From the NCBI RefSeq assembly GCF_002261425.1, contig NZ_NEVJ01000003.1, positions 806,001 to 870,000 of the forward strand: DNA of 64,000 nucleotides, given 5' to 3'. This stretch comes from Bordetella genomosp. 9 (GTDB taxonomy: Bacteria > Pseudomonadota > Gammaproteobacteria > Burkholderiales > Burkholderiaceae_B). Under the pieces are notes generated by a model, which was given only the letters and a program-made list of their open reading frames with translations, searched no databases and was not told the origin of the DNA. Positions 9,928 to 18,658 of the stretch are shown piece by piece (the first letter of the stretch is position 1; each line of letters begins with the position of its first letter). The position numbers were made by a program, and so were the translations under genes.

Positions 9928-10704
9928 TTACACCAGCCGCAGCGCGTCCAGGTCCTGTATGCGGACTTCCTTGCCATGCAGCGCGATCAGCCCGCGCTGT
10001 TGCAGGCGGGAGAACATGCGGCTGACGGTTTCCAGCTTCATGCCCAGGTGGGATCCTATTTCTTCACGGCTCATGCGCAATGTGAAGGCGACTGGCGAAT
10101 AGCCGCGCTCGGCATAGCGGTCGGCAAGATCCACCAGGAACGCGGCCACGCGTTCTTCCGCGCTGAGATTGCCCATCAGCATCAACAGCCGCGATTCGCG
10201 CACGATCTCGCGACTGAGCATGCGCTCCATATTGCGGCGCACGTCGCTGAACTCGTCGGCCAGGGCATCGATTTCGTTGTAGGGCAGCACGCAGACCACC
10301 ATGTCTTCCAGGGCGATCGCCTCGGTCTCGTGGCGGCCGGTGGCGATCGCGTCCATGCCCAGGAAATCGCCGCCCAGCGGGAAGCCGGTGATCTGCTGGC
10401 GGCCGTCGCGATACAGCCGCGTGGTCTTGCAGGTACCGGCACGCGATACGTACAGGTTGCGCAGCGTGTCGCCGGCGCGGAATACCGCTTCCCCCGCGCC
10501 GACCTTGCGGGAGCAGACGGGCAGCGATACCGGACGTTCGGCGCCACCCCGGCAGAGCTGGGCCGCCTGGCACAGGCGCCGGGCGCCGCAGCCGTCGCAT
10601 GCCGGCCGCGCCGCCGGCGCGGCGCGCGACGAGGTGTCGCGCCAGGCCGCGTGGCCGGTGGCGTATTCTGAATGTGCAAGCATTTCGGTCTGTAGGCTGT
10701 CCAT
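9928..10704 (-). CDS. fnr: FNR-type oxygen-sensing transcription regulator
   Basis: A 258-residue Crp/Fnr-family activator that senses oxygen through a [4Fe-4S] cluster. Cysteines 36, 39, 45 (CDGCGARRLC) and 138 (MVVCVLPYNEID) have the same spacing as Cys20, 23, 29 and 122 of E. coli FNR. The HTH reads MSREEIGSHLGMKLETVSR, with the ExxSR recognition residues of true FNR, so the target should be TTGAT-N4-ATCAA-like. ATG at 10704 has ACGGGA upstream; the longer frame reaches into the divergent promoter and is rejected. It is divergent from a marR gene across a region containing a 61-bp inverted repeat. Probably controls anaerobic respiration genes elsewhere. Confidence 0.95.
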   Translation of the reverse strand: MDSLQTEMLAHSEYATGHAAWRDTSSRAAPAARPACDGCGARRLCQAAQLCRGGAERPVSLPVCSRKVGAGEAVFRAGDTLRNLYVSRAGTCKTTRLYRDGRQQITGFPLGGDFLGMDAIATGRHETEAIALEDMVVCVLPYNEIDALADEFSDVRRNMERMLSREIVRESRLLMLMGNLSAEERVAAFLVDLADRYAERGYSPVAFTLRMSREEIGSHLGMKLETVSRMFSRLQQRGLIALHGKEVRIQDLDALRLV

Positions 10705-10765
10705 GGCGGTCCCGTGGGTGGAATGTCGGTGGCCTGGGAGCGCACGCCGTGTTTCGCGCCGCGTC

Positions 10766-10826
10766 GCGCGGCCAAATCCGCGCAATGCATACCTCAGGCA
10801 TGCGCATTGTGCGGATTTGGGCGCGC
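10766..10826. repeat. 61-bp imperfect inverted repeat between fnr and marR
   Basis: The left arm (10766-10790) contains CCAAATCCGCGCAATGCAT. The right arm (10800-10826) contains its near-complement, ATGCGCATTGTGCGGATTT onward. A nine-base loop ACCTCAGGC separates them. About 22 of 25 positions pair, with one two-base bulge. It lies 62 bases from the fnr start and 69 bases from the marR start, so it could be an extended operator, a cruciform or a transcript hairpin. Confidence 0.7.
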
Positions 10827-10895
10827 GCCCTCTATCGGCATTTCCGGGACAGTTCCTGTAGGGGTTTCCCTACGGCGACGCGGTACCATAACGGG

Positions 10896-11375
10896 ATGTC
10901 GCGCCCTCCCCACCCCAGTCCGGCGGTTTCCACGCGCCGCCGTGCCGATGGAAAGAGCCATACGCTGCAGCCAGCCGACTTCGTCGCCCTGGCGCAATTG
11001 CGTTTCGCCTTGCGCCAGTTCATGGCATTTAGCGAAACGGCGGCCGCCGGCTGCGGCCTGACGCCGCAGCAGCATCAGGCCCTGCTGGCCATCAAGGCGG
11101 CCCCCGGCGAGACCATGACCGTGGGGGAAGTGGCCGATTGGCTGCTGCTGCGGCCGCACAGCGCCGGCGAGCTCATCAACCGGCTGGAACGCATGGGACT
11201 CATCGAGCGCCGGCCCGACGAGACGGACAGGCGCAAGGTTCATATCGGCCTGACGCAAGCGGCGCAGGACAAGCTGGACGCCCTGTCGTCCACGCACTTC
11301 GAGGAGCTGCGCGCTATCGGACCGCTGCTGCGCAAGCTGCTGGGGCACTTCGATACAGACGGCGGCGGCGCCTGA
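10896..11375 (+). CDS. MarR-family transcriptional regulator
   Basis: A 159-residue MarR winged-helix regulator. The core is FVALAQLRFALRQFMAFSE (dimer helix), then LTPQQHQALLAIKAAPGE, VGEVADWLLLRPHSAGELINRLERMGLIERR (recognition helix) and the wing DETDRRKVHIGLT. ATG at 10896 is used because the family begins shortly before this point; the open frame upstream covers the intergenic inverted repeat and is not expected to be translated. The ribosome site is weak (ACGGG). The last codons (HFDTDGGGA) are part of a 37-bp tandem repeat that continues past the stop. Ligand and targets unknown. Confidence 0.88.
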   Translation: MSRPPHPSPAVSTRRRADGKSHTLQPADFVALAQLRFALRQFMAFSETAAAGCGLTPQQHQALLAIKAAPGETMTVGEVADWLLLRPHSAGELINRLERMGLIERRPDETDRRKVHIGLTQAAQDKLDALSSTHFEELRAIGPLLRKLLGHFDTDGGGA

Positions 11376-11493
11376 CGGCGCGACCTTCGACACACAGGGA
11401 GGCGGCGCCCGACGGCGCGACCTTCGATACGGAGGGCCGCTGCGCCGGACGGCGCGAGCCTCTACACGGAAACAGCCGCGCTTAACGGCGCGA
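11346..11493. repeat. Diverged 37-bp tandem repeat array
   Basis: Units beginning GACGGCGCGACCTTCGA start at 11374, 11411 and 11448, exactly 37 bases apart. A partial unit (CTTCGATACAGACGGCGG) lies within the marR 3' end from about 11348, and another partial unit begins at 11485 in the 3' end of the convergent nitronate monooxygenase gene. The array fills the whole interval between the two convergent genes and includes both stop codons or their flanks. Confidence 0.75.
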
Positions 11494-12582
11494 CGCATCC
11501 CCGGCCGGGGCCGGCATGCATGCTTCCAGCTCTGCGGCCAGGGTCCGCACCAGCTCGGCGGCGGGCATCGCGCGTGACAGGCGTGCCCCCTGCCCCGCCC
11601 ACTGGGCGGCGAAGTCGCTGTTGCCGCGCGCCTTGGCGGCCGCGTGCAGGGCCTTGCCGGCGTCGTAGGCGATCGGATAATCCGGCGCCGGCGGGCTGCC
11701 CGGCGCTTCTCCCAGCCGCATCAGCCGATTGTGGAGTCCCCGCGCCAGACGGCCCGATATGGCGGTGGTCATGGCCGTCATGGCGTGCGGATCGGCCAGC
11801 GCGGCGCGGAACGCCGCGTCGGCGGACGACTCGGGACACGACACGAAGGCCGTGCCCAGCTGCGCGGCCTGCGCGCCCAGGGCAAGCACCGCGGCGATGC
11901 CGGCGCCATCCATGATGCCGCCGGCCGCCACCACGGGCACGTCCAGGTGGCGCACGAGCAGGCGCGTCAGGGCCAGGGTGCCCAGCCGTTCGTCGCGCGC
12001 CCGGGGATCGAAGGCGCCGCGGTGGCCGCCCGCTTCATAGCCCTGCGCGACCACCGCATCGATACCGGCGTCCCGTACCCGACGTCCTTCTTCCACGCTG
12101 GTGGCGGTCGCCATCAGGTAGATGCCGGCATCGTGCAGCGCGCGGATACGCGCGGCGTCGGGCAGGCCGAAATGGAAGCTGACCACGGCCGGCCGTTCAT
12201 CGAGGAAGGCCTGCAGCATGGCGTTATCCTCCACGAAGCTCTTGTAGATCTCGCTCAAGGCCGCGGGAGGCTCGGCGCCGAATTCACGGAAGACCGGGGC
12301 CAGATAGGATAGCCAGGCGGACTCCACGGCGGCGTCGGCGACCGCCGGCGCGTGGCAGAAGACGTTCACGCCGAAGGGCCGCTGCGTCAGCGCGCGGGTT
12401 TCCGCGATCGCCGTGCGCGCGGACTTTGCCGTCATGGCGCCCACGCCGAGAAACCCCAGGGCGCCGGCATTGCTGGCCGCGGCCGCGAGCGCCGGCGTCA
12501 CCACGCCAGCCATGGGCGCCTGGATGATGGGATGGGAAATGCCCAGCCGTTCGGCCAGCGGGGTGGTGATACGGGCAGCCAT
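11482..12582 (-). CDS. Nitronate monooxygenase (NMO/2-nitropropane dioxygenase family)
   Basis: A 366-residue FMN-dependent TIM-barrel enzyme that oxidises alkyl nitronates such as propionate-3-nitronate; FabK-like enoyl reductases share the fold. Visible motifs are [10 protein letters not shown] near the N-terminus, [13 protein letters not shown] (with the catalytic His in GGHRG), [23 protein letters not shown] (FMN phosphate site) and [15 protein letters not shown] at 12582 has GAGGAG eight bases upstream; the longer open frame is rejected. Monocistronic, convergent with marR and downstream of a LysR gene on the same strand (140 bases away). The C-terminal five residues are encoded within a tandem repeat. 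Confidence 0.9.
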   Translation of the reverse strand: MAARITTPLAERLGISHPIIQAPMAGVVTPALAAAASNAGALGFLGVGAMTAKSARTAIAETRALTQRPFGVNVFCHAPAVADAAVESAWLSYLAPVFREFGAEPPAALSEIYKSFVEDNAMLQAFLDERPAVVSFHFGLPDAARIRALHDAGIYLMATATSVEEGRRVRDAGIDAVVAQGYEAGGHRGAFDPRARDERLGTLALTRLLVRHLDVPVVAAGGIMDGAGIAAVLALGAQAAQLGTAFVSCPESSADAAFRAALADPHAMTAMTTAISGRLARGLHNRLMRLGEAPGSPPAPDYPIAYDAGKALHAAAKARGNSDFAAQWAGQGARLSRAMPAAELVRTLAAELEACMPAPAGDASRR

Positions 12583-12722
12583 GGATGCGCTCCTCAAGAG
12601 ATGTGGCCAGGGTGGTCGTTGACGGCCGGCAGCCGGCCGGCACGATCGCGATGGAAGACGCGGGACACGGCCGGCATGGCGTGACCGGCAATGTGTGACC
12701 GGCAACGTGTGGCCGGCGGGGC

Positions 12723-13613
12723 TCAGTCGGCGGCGCGGCGCATCTCGTCATACAAGGCCTTGTAGGCCGATGTCCCGAATCCGGCGCGCCGGATCAGGAA
12801 GCTGTTGACCGAACGCAGATAGGTCGTCGACGCGCTGGCGGCGGCGGGATGCATGTCCAGCACCGACTGCGGCACCGCCGCCACCGCCGTACCGGCCATC
12901 ACGCAAGCCAGGATGGACGCATACGAGCCCTGCTCCAGGACGCCCCACTCGTCCAGGCTGTCGCCGTCGCGCGCCAGCCAGTCGTCCACGCAATTGCGGT
13001 AGGTGCATCCCTGCGCGAAAGCCGCGATGGTCCGCACGCGGATATCGCGCGCGCGGCGGATGCGCGGATGCGAGGGCGGCGCGACCAGCAGCAAGCGCTC
13101 GGAAAAAAGGTAGTTGCCTTCCAGGCCGGGGCCGAGCCGCTCCATATCGGCCTGTTGCGGCCGCCCGCCCGCCGGGTGTGCGACGATGGCGCAGTCCAGC
13201 CGGTGCGCGCCGACCGCGTCCGCCAATGCCTGCGTGGTGCCGGTCTTGATGTCGATGCGCACCGCCGGCCACTTGCGATTGAAGCTGGCCAGCACGCCGG
13301 GCAGGCGGCTGGCGGCGGCGGCTTCCATCGACCCCAGCCGCAAGGGCCCGCGCGGCGCCTCGTCGCGCACGGCCTGCCGCGCCTCCGCCGCCAGCGCCAG
13401 GATGCGGTCGGCGTACTCCAGCAGCCGCTGCCCTTCCAGCGTCAGCAGCATGCGCCTGCCGCCACGCTGGAACAGCGTCGCGCCCAGGTCTTCCTCCAGG
13501 TTCTTGACCCGCGTGGTGACGTTCGACTGCACGCGGCGCAGGCGCCTGGCCGCGCGCGTCACGCTCTGTTCCTGAGCCACCGCGCGAAAGATTTCCAGTT
13601 CGGCGATTTCCAT
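12723..13613 (-). CDS. LysR-family transcriptional regulator
   Basis: A 296-residue LysR regulator. HTH at residues 3-60: [38 protein letters not shown] is recognisable in segments. The C-terminal periplasmic-binding-like effector domain is intact. It resembles PtrR/GltC-like regulators that begin [12 protein letters not shown] at 13613 has AGGA about nine bases upstream; the TTG at 13634 is rejected. It is divergent from the aconitase X genes across 178 bases and is their likely regulator; the NMO gene downstream is separated by 140 bases and could be read through. Confidence 0.9.
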   Translation of the reverse strand: MEIAELEIFRAVAQEQSVTRAARRLRRVQSNVTTRVKNLEEDLGATLFQRGGRRMLLTLEGQRLLEYADRILALAAEARQAVRDEAPRGPLRLGSMEAAAASRLPGVLASFNRKWPAVRIDIKTGTTQALADAVGAHRLDCAIVAHPAGGRPQQADMERLGPGLEGNYLFSERLLLVAPPSHPRIRRARDIRVRTIAAFAQGCTYRNCVDDWLARDGDSLDEWGVLEQGSYASILACVMAGTAVAAVPQSVLDMHPAAASASTTYLRSVNSFLIRRAGFGTSAYKALYDEMRRAAD

Positions 13614-13727
13614 CTTGGATTCCTGATTCTTCAAACGTGATGCTACTGCGATCTACGTTCTCTTTTTAAGATAATTGCCAGCGCGGCCAGGTCCGCAGGT
13701 CCGCGCCCCGATACGCGCGGGCTCGCC

Positions 13728-13733
13728 TACAAT
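13728..13733 (+). promoter_or_regulatory. Candidate -10 element for aconitase X genes
   Basis: TACAAT matches the -10 consensus at five of six positions and lies immediately before a 10-bp tandem repeat that would form the 5' leader. No convincing -35 is seen, consistent with an activator-dependent (LysR) promoter. Confidence 0.35.
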
Positions 13734-13770
13734 CGCCATTCATCGCCATTCATCGCCATTTATCGCCATT
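13731..13770. repeat. 10-bp tandem repeat, four copies, in AcnX leader
   Basis: Four consecutive units of (A/C/T)ATCGCCATT fill 13731-13770: the second and third are identical, the first and fourth differ only in the leading base. The array ends ten bases before the AAGGAAG ribosome site of the GTG-started gene, so copy-number change would alter leader length by one helical turn without touching the protein. Confidence 0.9.
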
Positions 13771-13791
13771 TAGCCCGTCCAAGGAAGACCC

Positions 13792-15165
13792 GTGATCGCG
13801 CTTTCCGACTACGACCAGGCTCTGCTCCAGGGCGAACGCGGGCCCGCGGCCGCCCTGGCCATGCGCATACTGGTGCGCTCGGCGGCGGTCATGGGCGCCG
13901 ACGGCCTGATCGACATCGATAGCGCGCACATCGACGGCTGCCTGTACCACGGCCAGGCCAGCCTGGACTTCGTCGAAAAGCTGGTGGAAGGCGGCGGCAA
14001 GGTCGTGGTGCCTACCACCTTGAACGTCGGCTCCATGGACCTGATCCATCCCGAACTTTTCCGCGGCGACGACGCGCTGCGCAGCGCGGGCACGCGGCTG
14101 ATGCAGGCCCATATCGAACTCGGGTGTGAGTCCAGCTTTACCTGCGCGCCCTACCAGTTGAAGCACCGGCCGCGCCTGGGCCAGCAGATCGCCTGGGCGG
14201 AGTCCAACGCCATCGTCTTCGCCAATTCCGTGCTGGGCGCCCGCACCAATCGCTACGGCGATTTCATGGACCTGTGCGCCGCGCTGACCGGCCGGGCGCC
14301 GCGCTGCGGCCTGCACCTGGCGGAAAACCGCCATGCCGGCATCGTTTTCGCGGTCGCCGGGGATTTTCCGCGCGATCCGGCCAGCCGCGATATCTGGTAC
14401 GCGGCGCTGGGCCTGCTGGTGGGCAAGCGCGCGGGCGGCGCCATTCCCGCCATCACCGGCCTGCCGGCCGACACCACGGAAGACGAGCTCAAGGCCTTGG
14501 GGGCGGCCGCGGCTTCCAGCGGCGCCATCGCGCTGTTCCATGCCGTGGGCGTCACGCCGGAAGCGCCCACGCTGGACGCCGCCCTGGGCGGACGGGCGGC
14601 CGACGCGACCATTGCCGTCACGCGCGCCGACCTGCGGGCGGTGCGCGAAACGCTGAACCAGGCGGCCCCTGGCGCCCCGCTGGCGGCGGTCAGCGTCGGC
14701 ACGCCGCATTTTTCGCTGGCCGAATGCGCGGCACTGGAACGGCTGCTGTGCCGGCCAGCGCCCGGGCCCGGACCGGCCGAAGCGGAACACGCCGGGAGCG
14801 AACTGACCGGGGGCGGACCGACCGGGGGCGGACCGATCGGGGGCGAACCGACCGGAAGCGCACCGACCGGCGACGGACCGCGTTGCGCCGTCGACTTCTA
14901 CGTGAATACCAGCCGCTATATCCTGTGGGAACTGGAAGCCTCCGGCCAGGCCGATCGGCTGCGTGCCGCGGGCGTGCAGTTTGTCACCGATACCTGTACC
15001 TACATCACGCCCATCATGCGACAGACGACCGGCCTGGTCATGACCAACTCGGGCAAATGGGCGCACTACGCGCCCGCCAATATCGGTGTGCGGGTGGCCT
15101 ATGGCAGCCTGCGCGAATGCGTGCGTTCGGCGCTGGCCGGCAAGGTGTGTTTCGATGAAGCCTGA
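13792..15165 (+). CDS. Aconitase X large (catalytic) subunit
   Basis: A 457-residue aconitase X (AcnX/DUF521) catalytic chain. Bacterial heterodimeric AcnX is known to dehydrate cis-3-hydroxy-L-proline; archaeal members dehydrate phosphomevalonate. Family segments include [61 protein letters not shown]-like [14 protein letters not shown] and [11 protein letters not shown] (cluster Cys region), ending [17 protein letters not shown]. The start is GTG at 13792 with AAGGAAG five to eleven bases upstream. Odd feature: residues 334-363 are six 5-residue Gly/Pro/Thr repeats, an insertion not expected in the family. It overlaps the small-subunit start by 11 bases. Likely regulated by the divergent LysR. 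Confidence 0.9.
   Translation: MIALSDYDQALLQGERGPAAALAMRILVRSAAVMGADGLIDIDSAHIDGCLYHGQASLDFVEKLVEGGGKVVVPTTLNVGSMDLIHPELFRGDDALRSAGTRLMQAHIELGCESSFTCAPYQLKHRPRLGQQIAWAESNAIVFANSVLGARTNRYGDFMDLCAALTGRAPRCGLHLAENRHAGIVFAVAGDFPRDPASRDIWYAALGLLVGKRAGGAIPAITGLPADTTEDELKALGAAAASSGAIALFHAVGVTPEAPTLDAALGGRAADATIAVTRADLRAVRETLNQAAPGAPLAAVSVGTPHFSLAECAALERLLCRPAPGPGPAEAEHAGSELTGGGPTGGGPIGGEPTGSAPTGDGPRCAVDFYVNTSRYILWELEASGQADRLRAAGVQFVTDTCTYITPIMRQTTGLVMTNSGKWAHYAPANIGVRVAYGSLRECVRSALAGKVCFDEA
14791..14880 (+). repeat. 15-bp in-frame tandem repeat in AcnX large subunit
   Basis: Six 15-base units with consensus ACCGGGGGCGGACCG occupy 14791-14880. The third and later units diverge at one to four positions. 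They encode repeats of the form TGGGP, giving a flexible Gly/Pro/Thr linker at residues 334-363. Confidence 0.85.
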
Positions 15166-15682
15166 TTCCGCCCCATCATCCGCCGCGTCATCGGCCACAT
15201 CATCCGCCGCATCGACGGCGCCAGACTATTCCGCCGCATCGACGGCGCCAGACTATTCCGCCGTGACGGTCGTGCCCGGCAATGGCCAGGGCGGCATGCT
15301 GGCCCTGCAGGAGCCGCTCAGCTTCTGGGGCGGCTACGACGCCCAGGCCGGCACCATCATCGAAGCCCGCCATCCGCAGTTCGGCGCGTCCCTGCGGGGA
15401 AGCTGCCTGCTGATGGCCCGCGCCAAGGGGTCCAGCTCCAGCAGCAGCGTCCTGGCGGAAGCCATCCGCAACGGCACCGGCCCCGCCGCGATCATCATGC
15501 GCGAACGCGACCTGATCGTGGCGCTGGGCTGCATCGTGGCGTCGGAGCTGTATGGCATCGAGGTGCCGATCGCGGTGGTGGACGACGCCAGTTGGCAAGC
15601 CTTGACGGCGCTGCCCGCCGGCACGCCGGTGCGGGTACAGGCCGAAGCCGGACGGTGCACGATAGGGGCCGGGCCGGGATAG
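15155..15682 (+). CDS. Aconitase X small (swivelling) subunit
   Basis: A 175-residue DUF126/AcnX swivelling-domain chain, the partner of the large subunit. The conserved body starts near [32 protein letters not shown] and includes the active-site loop [24 protein letters not shown] and the ILGC-like [24 protein letters not shown] at 15155 lies inside the large-subunit gene (11-base overlap), implying translational coupling. Residues 2-38 are a low-complexity Ser/Ala stretch created by a 27-bp duplication. Convergent with amn after 17 bases. Confidence 0.9.
   Translation: MKPDSAPSSAASSATSSAASTAPDYSAASTAPDYSAVTVVPGNGQGGMLALQEPLSFWGGYDAQAGTIIEARHPQFGASLRGSCLLMARAKGSSSSSSVLAEAIRNGTGPAAIIMRERDLIVALGCIVASELYGIEVPIAVVDDASWQALTALPAGTPVRVQAEAGRCTIGAGPG
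15204..15262 (+). repeat. 27-bp perfect tandem duplication in AcnX small subunit
   Basis: Two identical 27-base copies (15204-15230 and 15231-15257, each beginning CCGCCGCATCGACGG) plus five bases of a third. In frame they encode the nine-residue unit SAASTAPDY twice, ahead of the conserved domain. Confidence 0.9.
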
Positions 15683-15699
15683 CCCGGCATACGATCCGA

Positions 15700-17193
15700 T
15701 TACTGGAACGCCGTTTCCATGAAGCTGCGCAGCTTGCGCGAATGCAGCCGCTCCGGCGGCATGTCGCGCAGGCGCTCCAGCGCCCGGATGCCGATTTCCA
15801 GATGCTGGCCCACCTGCCGTCGATAGAACGCGGTGGCCATGCCCGGCAGCTTCAACTCGCCATGCAGCGGCTTGTCCGAGACGCACAGCAGAGTGCCGTA
15901 AGGCACCCGGAAACGGAAGCCGTTGGCCGCGATGGTGGCGGATTCCATGTCCAGCGCGATCGCGCGCGACTGCGCGAAACGCTGGACCGGCTCGGTATGG
16001 TCGCGCAATTCCCAGTTGCGATTGTCGATGGTCGCCACCGTGCCGGTGCGCATGATGCGCTTGAGCTCCCAGCCCGACAGGCCGGCGACTTCCTCCACTG
16101 CCTGTTCCAGCGCCACCTGCACTTCGGCCAGCGGCGGGACCGGCACCCAGGTGGGCAGGTCGGCGTCCAGCACATGATCGTCGCGCACATAGCCATGCGC
16201 CAGCACGTAATCCCCCAGCCGCTGCGACGTGCGCAAGCCGGCGCAATGGCCCAGCATCAGCCAGGCATGCGGCCGCAGCACGGCAATGTGGTCGGTGATC
16301 GTCTTGGCATTGGACGGTCCGACACCGATGTTCACGAGCGTGATGCCGGAATGATCGGCGCGCGTCAGGTGGTAGGCCGGCATCTGCGGCAGGCGGCCGG
16401 CCGCGGCGTCCGTGGCGATGGGTTCGCCGCGGCGCATGACGCGGTTGCCGGGCTCGATCAGCGCATCGTAGTCGCCTTCGCCGGCGGCCAGCATGGCGCG
16501 GGCGCGGGCGCAGAATTCATCGACGTAGAACTGGTAGTTGGTGAACAGGACGTAGTTCTGGAAATGTCCGGGCGCGGTCGCCGTGTAATGCTGCAGCCTG
16601 TGCAGCGAGTAGTCCACGCGAGGCGCGGTGAAGGGCCCCAGCGGACGCGGTTCGTGTTCGCGGCCGTACCAGGTGCCATTGACGATGGCGTCGTCGGTAA
16701 TGGCCAGGTCGGGCACGTCGAAGATATCGCGCAGCGGGCGCTTCAGGGCCTCCAGATGTTCGCCTTCGACATAGGCGCCTTCGGGAAAGGCGAAATGCAG
16801 CGGGATGGGCACATTGGATTCGCCCACTTCCACCGGCACCTTGTGATTCTGCAGCAGGTGGCCGATCTGTTCGGTCAGGTAGTCCTTGAACAGGCGCGGC
16901 TGCGTGATCGTGGTCTGGTACACGCCGGGTTCGGCGACATGGCCGTACGACAGGCGGGTGTCCACCTGGTCGTAGGTGTGGACGGCGATGCGCACGCTGG
17001 GATAGCAGGCGCGCACCCGCACCCCATGCAGGTCGTCGCCCTGAGTCACGCGCTGCAGTCCGGCGCGCAGGAACGCGGTATTGCGTTCGTAGATTTCGAT
17101 CAGGCGTTCGACAGCCGACGACGCGCTGTGGAACGCTTCGTACGGCATGAAGTCGGGCCGGACGATGGGGGATACTGCTTCACCGCTACTCAT
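15700..17193 (-). CDS. amn: AMP nucleosidase
   Basis: A 497-residue AMP nucleosidase that hydrolyses AMP to adenine and ribose 5-phosphate, controlling adenylate levels in the cytoplasm. The N-terminal regulatory domain (residues about 1-180) precedes the nucleoside-phosphorylase-fold catalytic domain, with NIGVGPSNAKTITDHIAVLRPHAWLMLGHCAGLR and ALDMESATIAANGFRFRVPYGTLLCVSDKPLHG (nucleoside site Glu in MES). Length fits the family. ATG at 17193 has AGGAGG eight bases upstream. Convergent with the aconitase X operon; the LivK-type gene lies 63 bases upstream on the same strand and may share transcription. Confidence 0.95.
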   Translation of the reverse strand: MSSGEAVSPIVRPDFMPYEAFHSASSAVERLIEIYERNTAFLRAGLQRVTQGDDLHGVRVRACYPSVRIAVHTYDQVDTRLSYGHVAEPGVYQTTITQPRLFKDYLTEQIGHLLQNHKVPVEVGESNVPIPLHFAFPEGAYVEGEHLEALKRPLRDIFDVPDLAITDDAIVNGTWYGREHEPRPLGPFTAPRVDYSLHRLQHYTATAPGHFQNYVLFTNYQFYVDEFCARARAMLAAGEGDYDALIEPGNRVMRRGEPIATDAAAGRLPQMPAYHLTRADHSGITLVNIGVGPSNAKTITDHIAVLRPHAWLMLGHCAGLRTSQRLGDYVLAHGYVRDDHVLDADLPTWVPVPPLAEVQVALEQAVEEVAGLSGWELKRIMRTGTVATIDNRNWELRDHTEPVQRFAQSRAIALDMESATIAANGFRFRVPYGTLLCVSDKPLHGELKLPGMATAFYRRQVGQHLEIGIRALERLRDMPPERLHSRKLRSFMETAFQ

Positions 17194-17256
17194 GTGGGAA
17201 CCTCCTGTACGCGGCACGGCGGGCACGCCCACCCGCCGAAGCCGCGCGACGCGGCG

Positions 17257-18390
17257 TTACTTCGCCAGCGTGTGCGTACCGTCCTTGTGCCACTCGTAGA
17301 CCTGGAAGGCGAAGCTGTTCAGGTCGCCTTGCGAGTTCCACGATACCTTGCCGATAGGCGTATCGATACTGTTCTTGTGCAGCCAGGCCGCGACCTTGGC
17401 GGGATCGGTGGAGCCCGAGCCCTTGATGCCGTCGACGATGGCCATGGTGGCCGTATAGGACGTCAGCTGGAAGGCGCCGCCCGCGTTGCGCTGCTTATCC
17501 TTGAACGCCTTGACCAGGTCGGCATTCCTGGGATCCTGCGAGAAATCGGCCGGCAGCGTCAGCAGCATGCCTTCCACCGCCGGGCCCGCGATCGCATTGA
17601 TGTCCGGATTGCCGGCGCCTTCCGGTCCCATGAAGCGCGCCTTCAGGCCCTGTTCCGCGGCCTGCCGCATCAACAGGCCCATTTCAGGGTGGTAGCCGCC
17701 GTAGTAGACGAAGTCGACGTTCTGGCTTTTCAACTTGGTGATGACGGCCGAATAGTCGCTGTCGCCGGCGTTGATGCCTTCGAACACGACGACCGGAATG
17801 CCGGCCTTTTCGAGCTGGTTCTTGACCGAGGTGGCGATGCCCTGGCCATACGACTGCTTGTCGTGCAGGACGGCGACCTTCTTGGGCTTGAACTTGTCGA
17901 CGATATAGGCGGCCGCCGCCGGGCCTTGCTGGTCGTCGCGGCCGATGGTGCGGAAGACGAAGTTGTACTTCTTGCCGTCCGTGAGCGCCGGCGCCGTGGC
18001 GGACGGCGTGATCATGACCACGCCTTCCTGGTCGTAGATCGGCGCGGCGGCGATGCTGGCGCCGGAACAGACCGGGCCCACCACGAAACCGATGCGTTCG
18101 TTCACCACCCGGTTGGCCGCCGTCGGGCCCTGCTTGGGCTCGCAGCCGTCGTCGACCACGACGACTTCCAACTTCTTGCCATTGACGCCGCCCGCGGCAT
18201 TGACCTGCTCGACGGCGGTATAGATGCCTTCGCGGACCATGTCGCCGTATTGCGTGACAGGCCCGGTGGTCGGACCCACGGCGGCGATCTTCAGCGTCTG
18301 CGCGTGCGCGGGAATGGCGGCCATCCCGGCGGCGAGCGCGAGCGCGGCCGCGGCCGCGAAATGATGGGGTTTTGGATGGTGTTTTTTCAT
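17257..18390 (-). CDS. Branched-chain amino acid-type ABC substrate-binding protein (LivK-like)
   Basis: A 377-residue periplasmic binding protein. A signal peptide (MKKHHPKPHH then an Ala-rich core, cleavage near AHAQT) precedes the type I fold starting TLKIAAVGPTTGPVTQYGD. Motifs typical of LivJ/LivK include VVVDDGCEPKQGPTAANRVV, GPVCSGASIAAAPIYDQEGV and VYYGGYHPEMGLLMRQA. ATG at 18390 is preferred since AGGAG lies six bases before it; the ATG at 18396 directly abuts the site. No permease or ATPase genes are adjacent, so it is an orphan that must use a Liv system elsewhere. Confidence 0.92.
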   Translation of the reverse strand: MKKHHPKPHHFAAAAALALAAGMAAIPAHAQTLKIAAVGPTTGPVTQYGDMVREGIYTAVEQVNAAGGVNGKKLEVVVVDDGCEPKQGPTAANRVVNERIGFVVGPVCSGASIAAAPIYDQEGVVMITPSATAPALTDGKKYNFVFRTIGRDDQQGPAAAAYIVDKFKPKKVAVLHDKQSYGQGIATSVKNQLEKAGIPVVVFEGINAGDSDYSAVITKLKSQNVDFVYYGGYHPEMGLLMRQAAEQGLKARFMGPEGAGNPDINAIAGPAVEGMLLTLPADFSQDPRNADLVKAFKDKQRNAGGAFQLTSYTATMAIVDGIKGSGSTDPAKVAAWLHKNSIDTPIGKVSWNSQGDLNSFAFQVYEWHKDGTHTLAK

Positions 18391-18578
18391 CGTCATCTCC
18401 TGTTGCTCTCCATGCCAAATGGTGGACTTATGGTCCTCCAGGGCGATTCCGCCGGCCGTCGGCCGCCGGAAGGGTCCAAAGGATACCGTAAAGCGAGGCC
18501 GGACCCGGGGCCTCCAGGGGCGTGCCGCAAATATCGGTCGGCTCCCGTTGAACGAAGTAATGCACGATTTCAACGACT

Positions 18579-18593
18579 CCGTTTATATAACGG
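18579..18593. promoter_or_regulatory. Palindromic element upstream of LivK-type gene
   Basis: CCGTTTATATAACGG: arms CCGTT / AACGG around TATAT, in the AT-rich 268-base interval between the divergent LivK-like and hydrolase genes. It could be an operator or cover a -10 region; nothing more specific can be said. Confidence 0.35.
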
Positions 18594-18658
18594 AAGCCAT
18601 ATAACCAAACAGAAATTAAGTTGTTTGTGCAATGAAGGCCGGGCGGCATTATCGTCGC

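Noticed and set aside
13731..13770. Possible CRISPR-like array
   Set aside because: Units of 10 bp directly abut each other without spacers; it is a simple tandem repeat.
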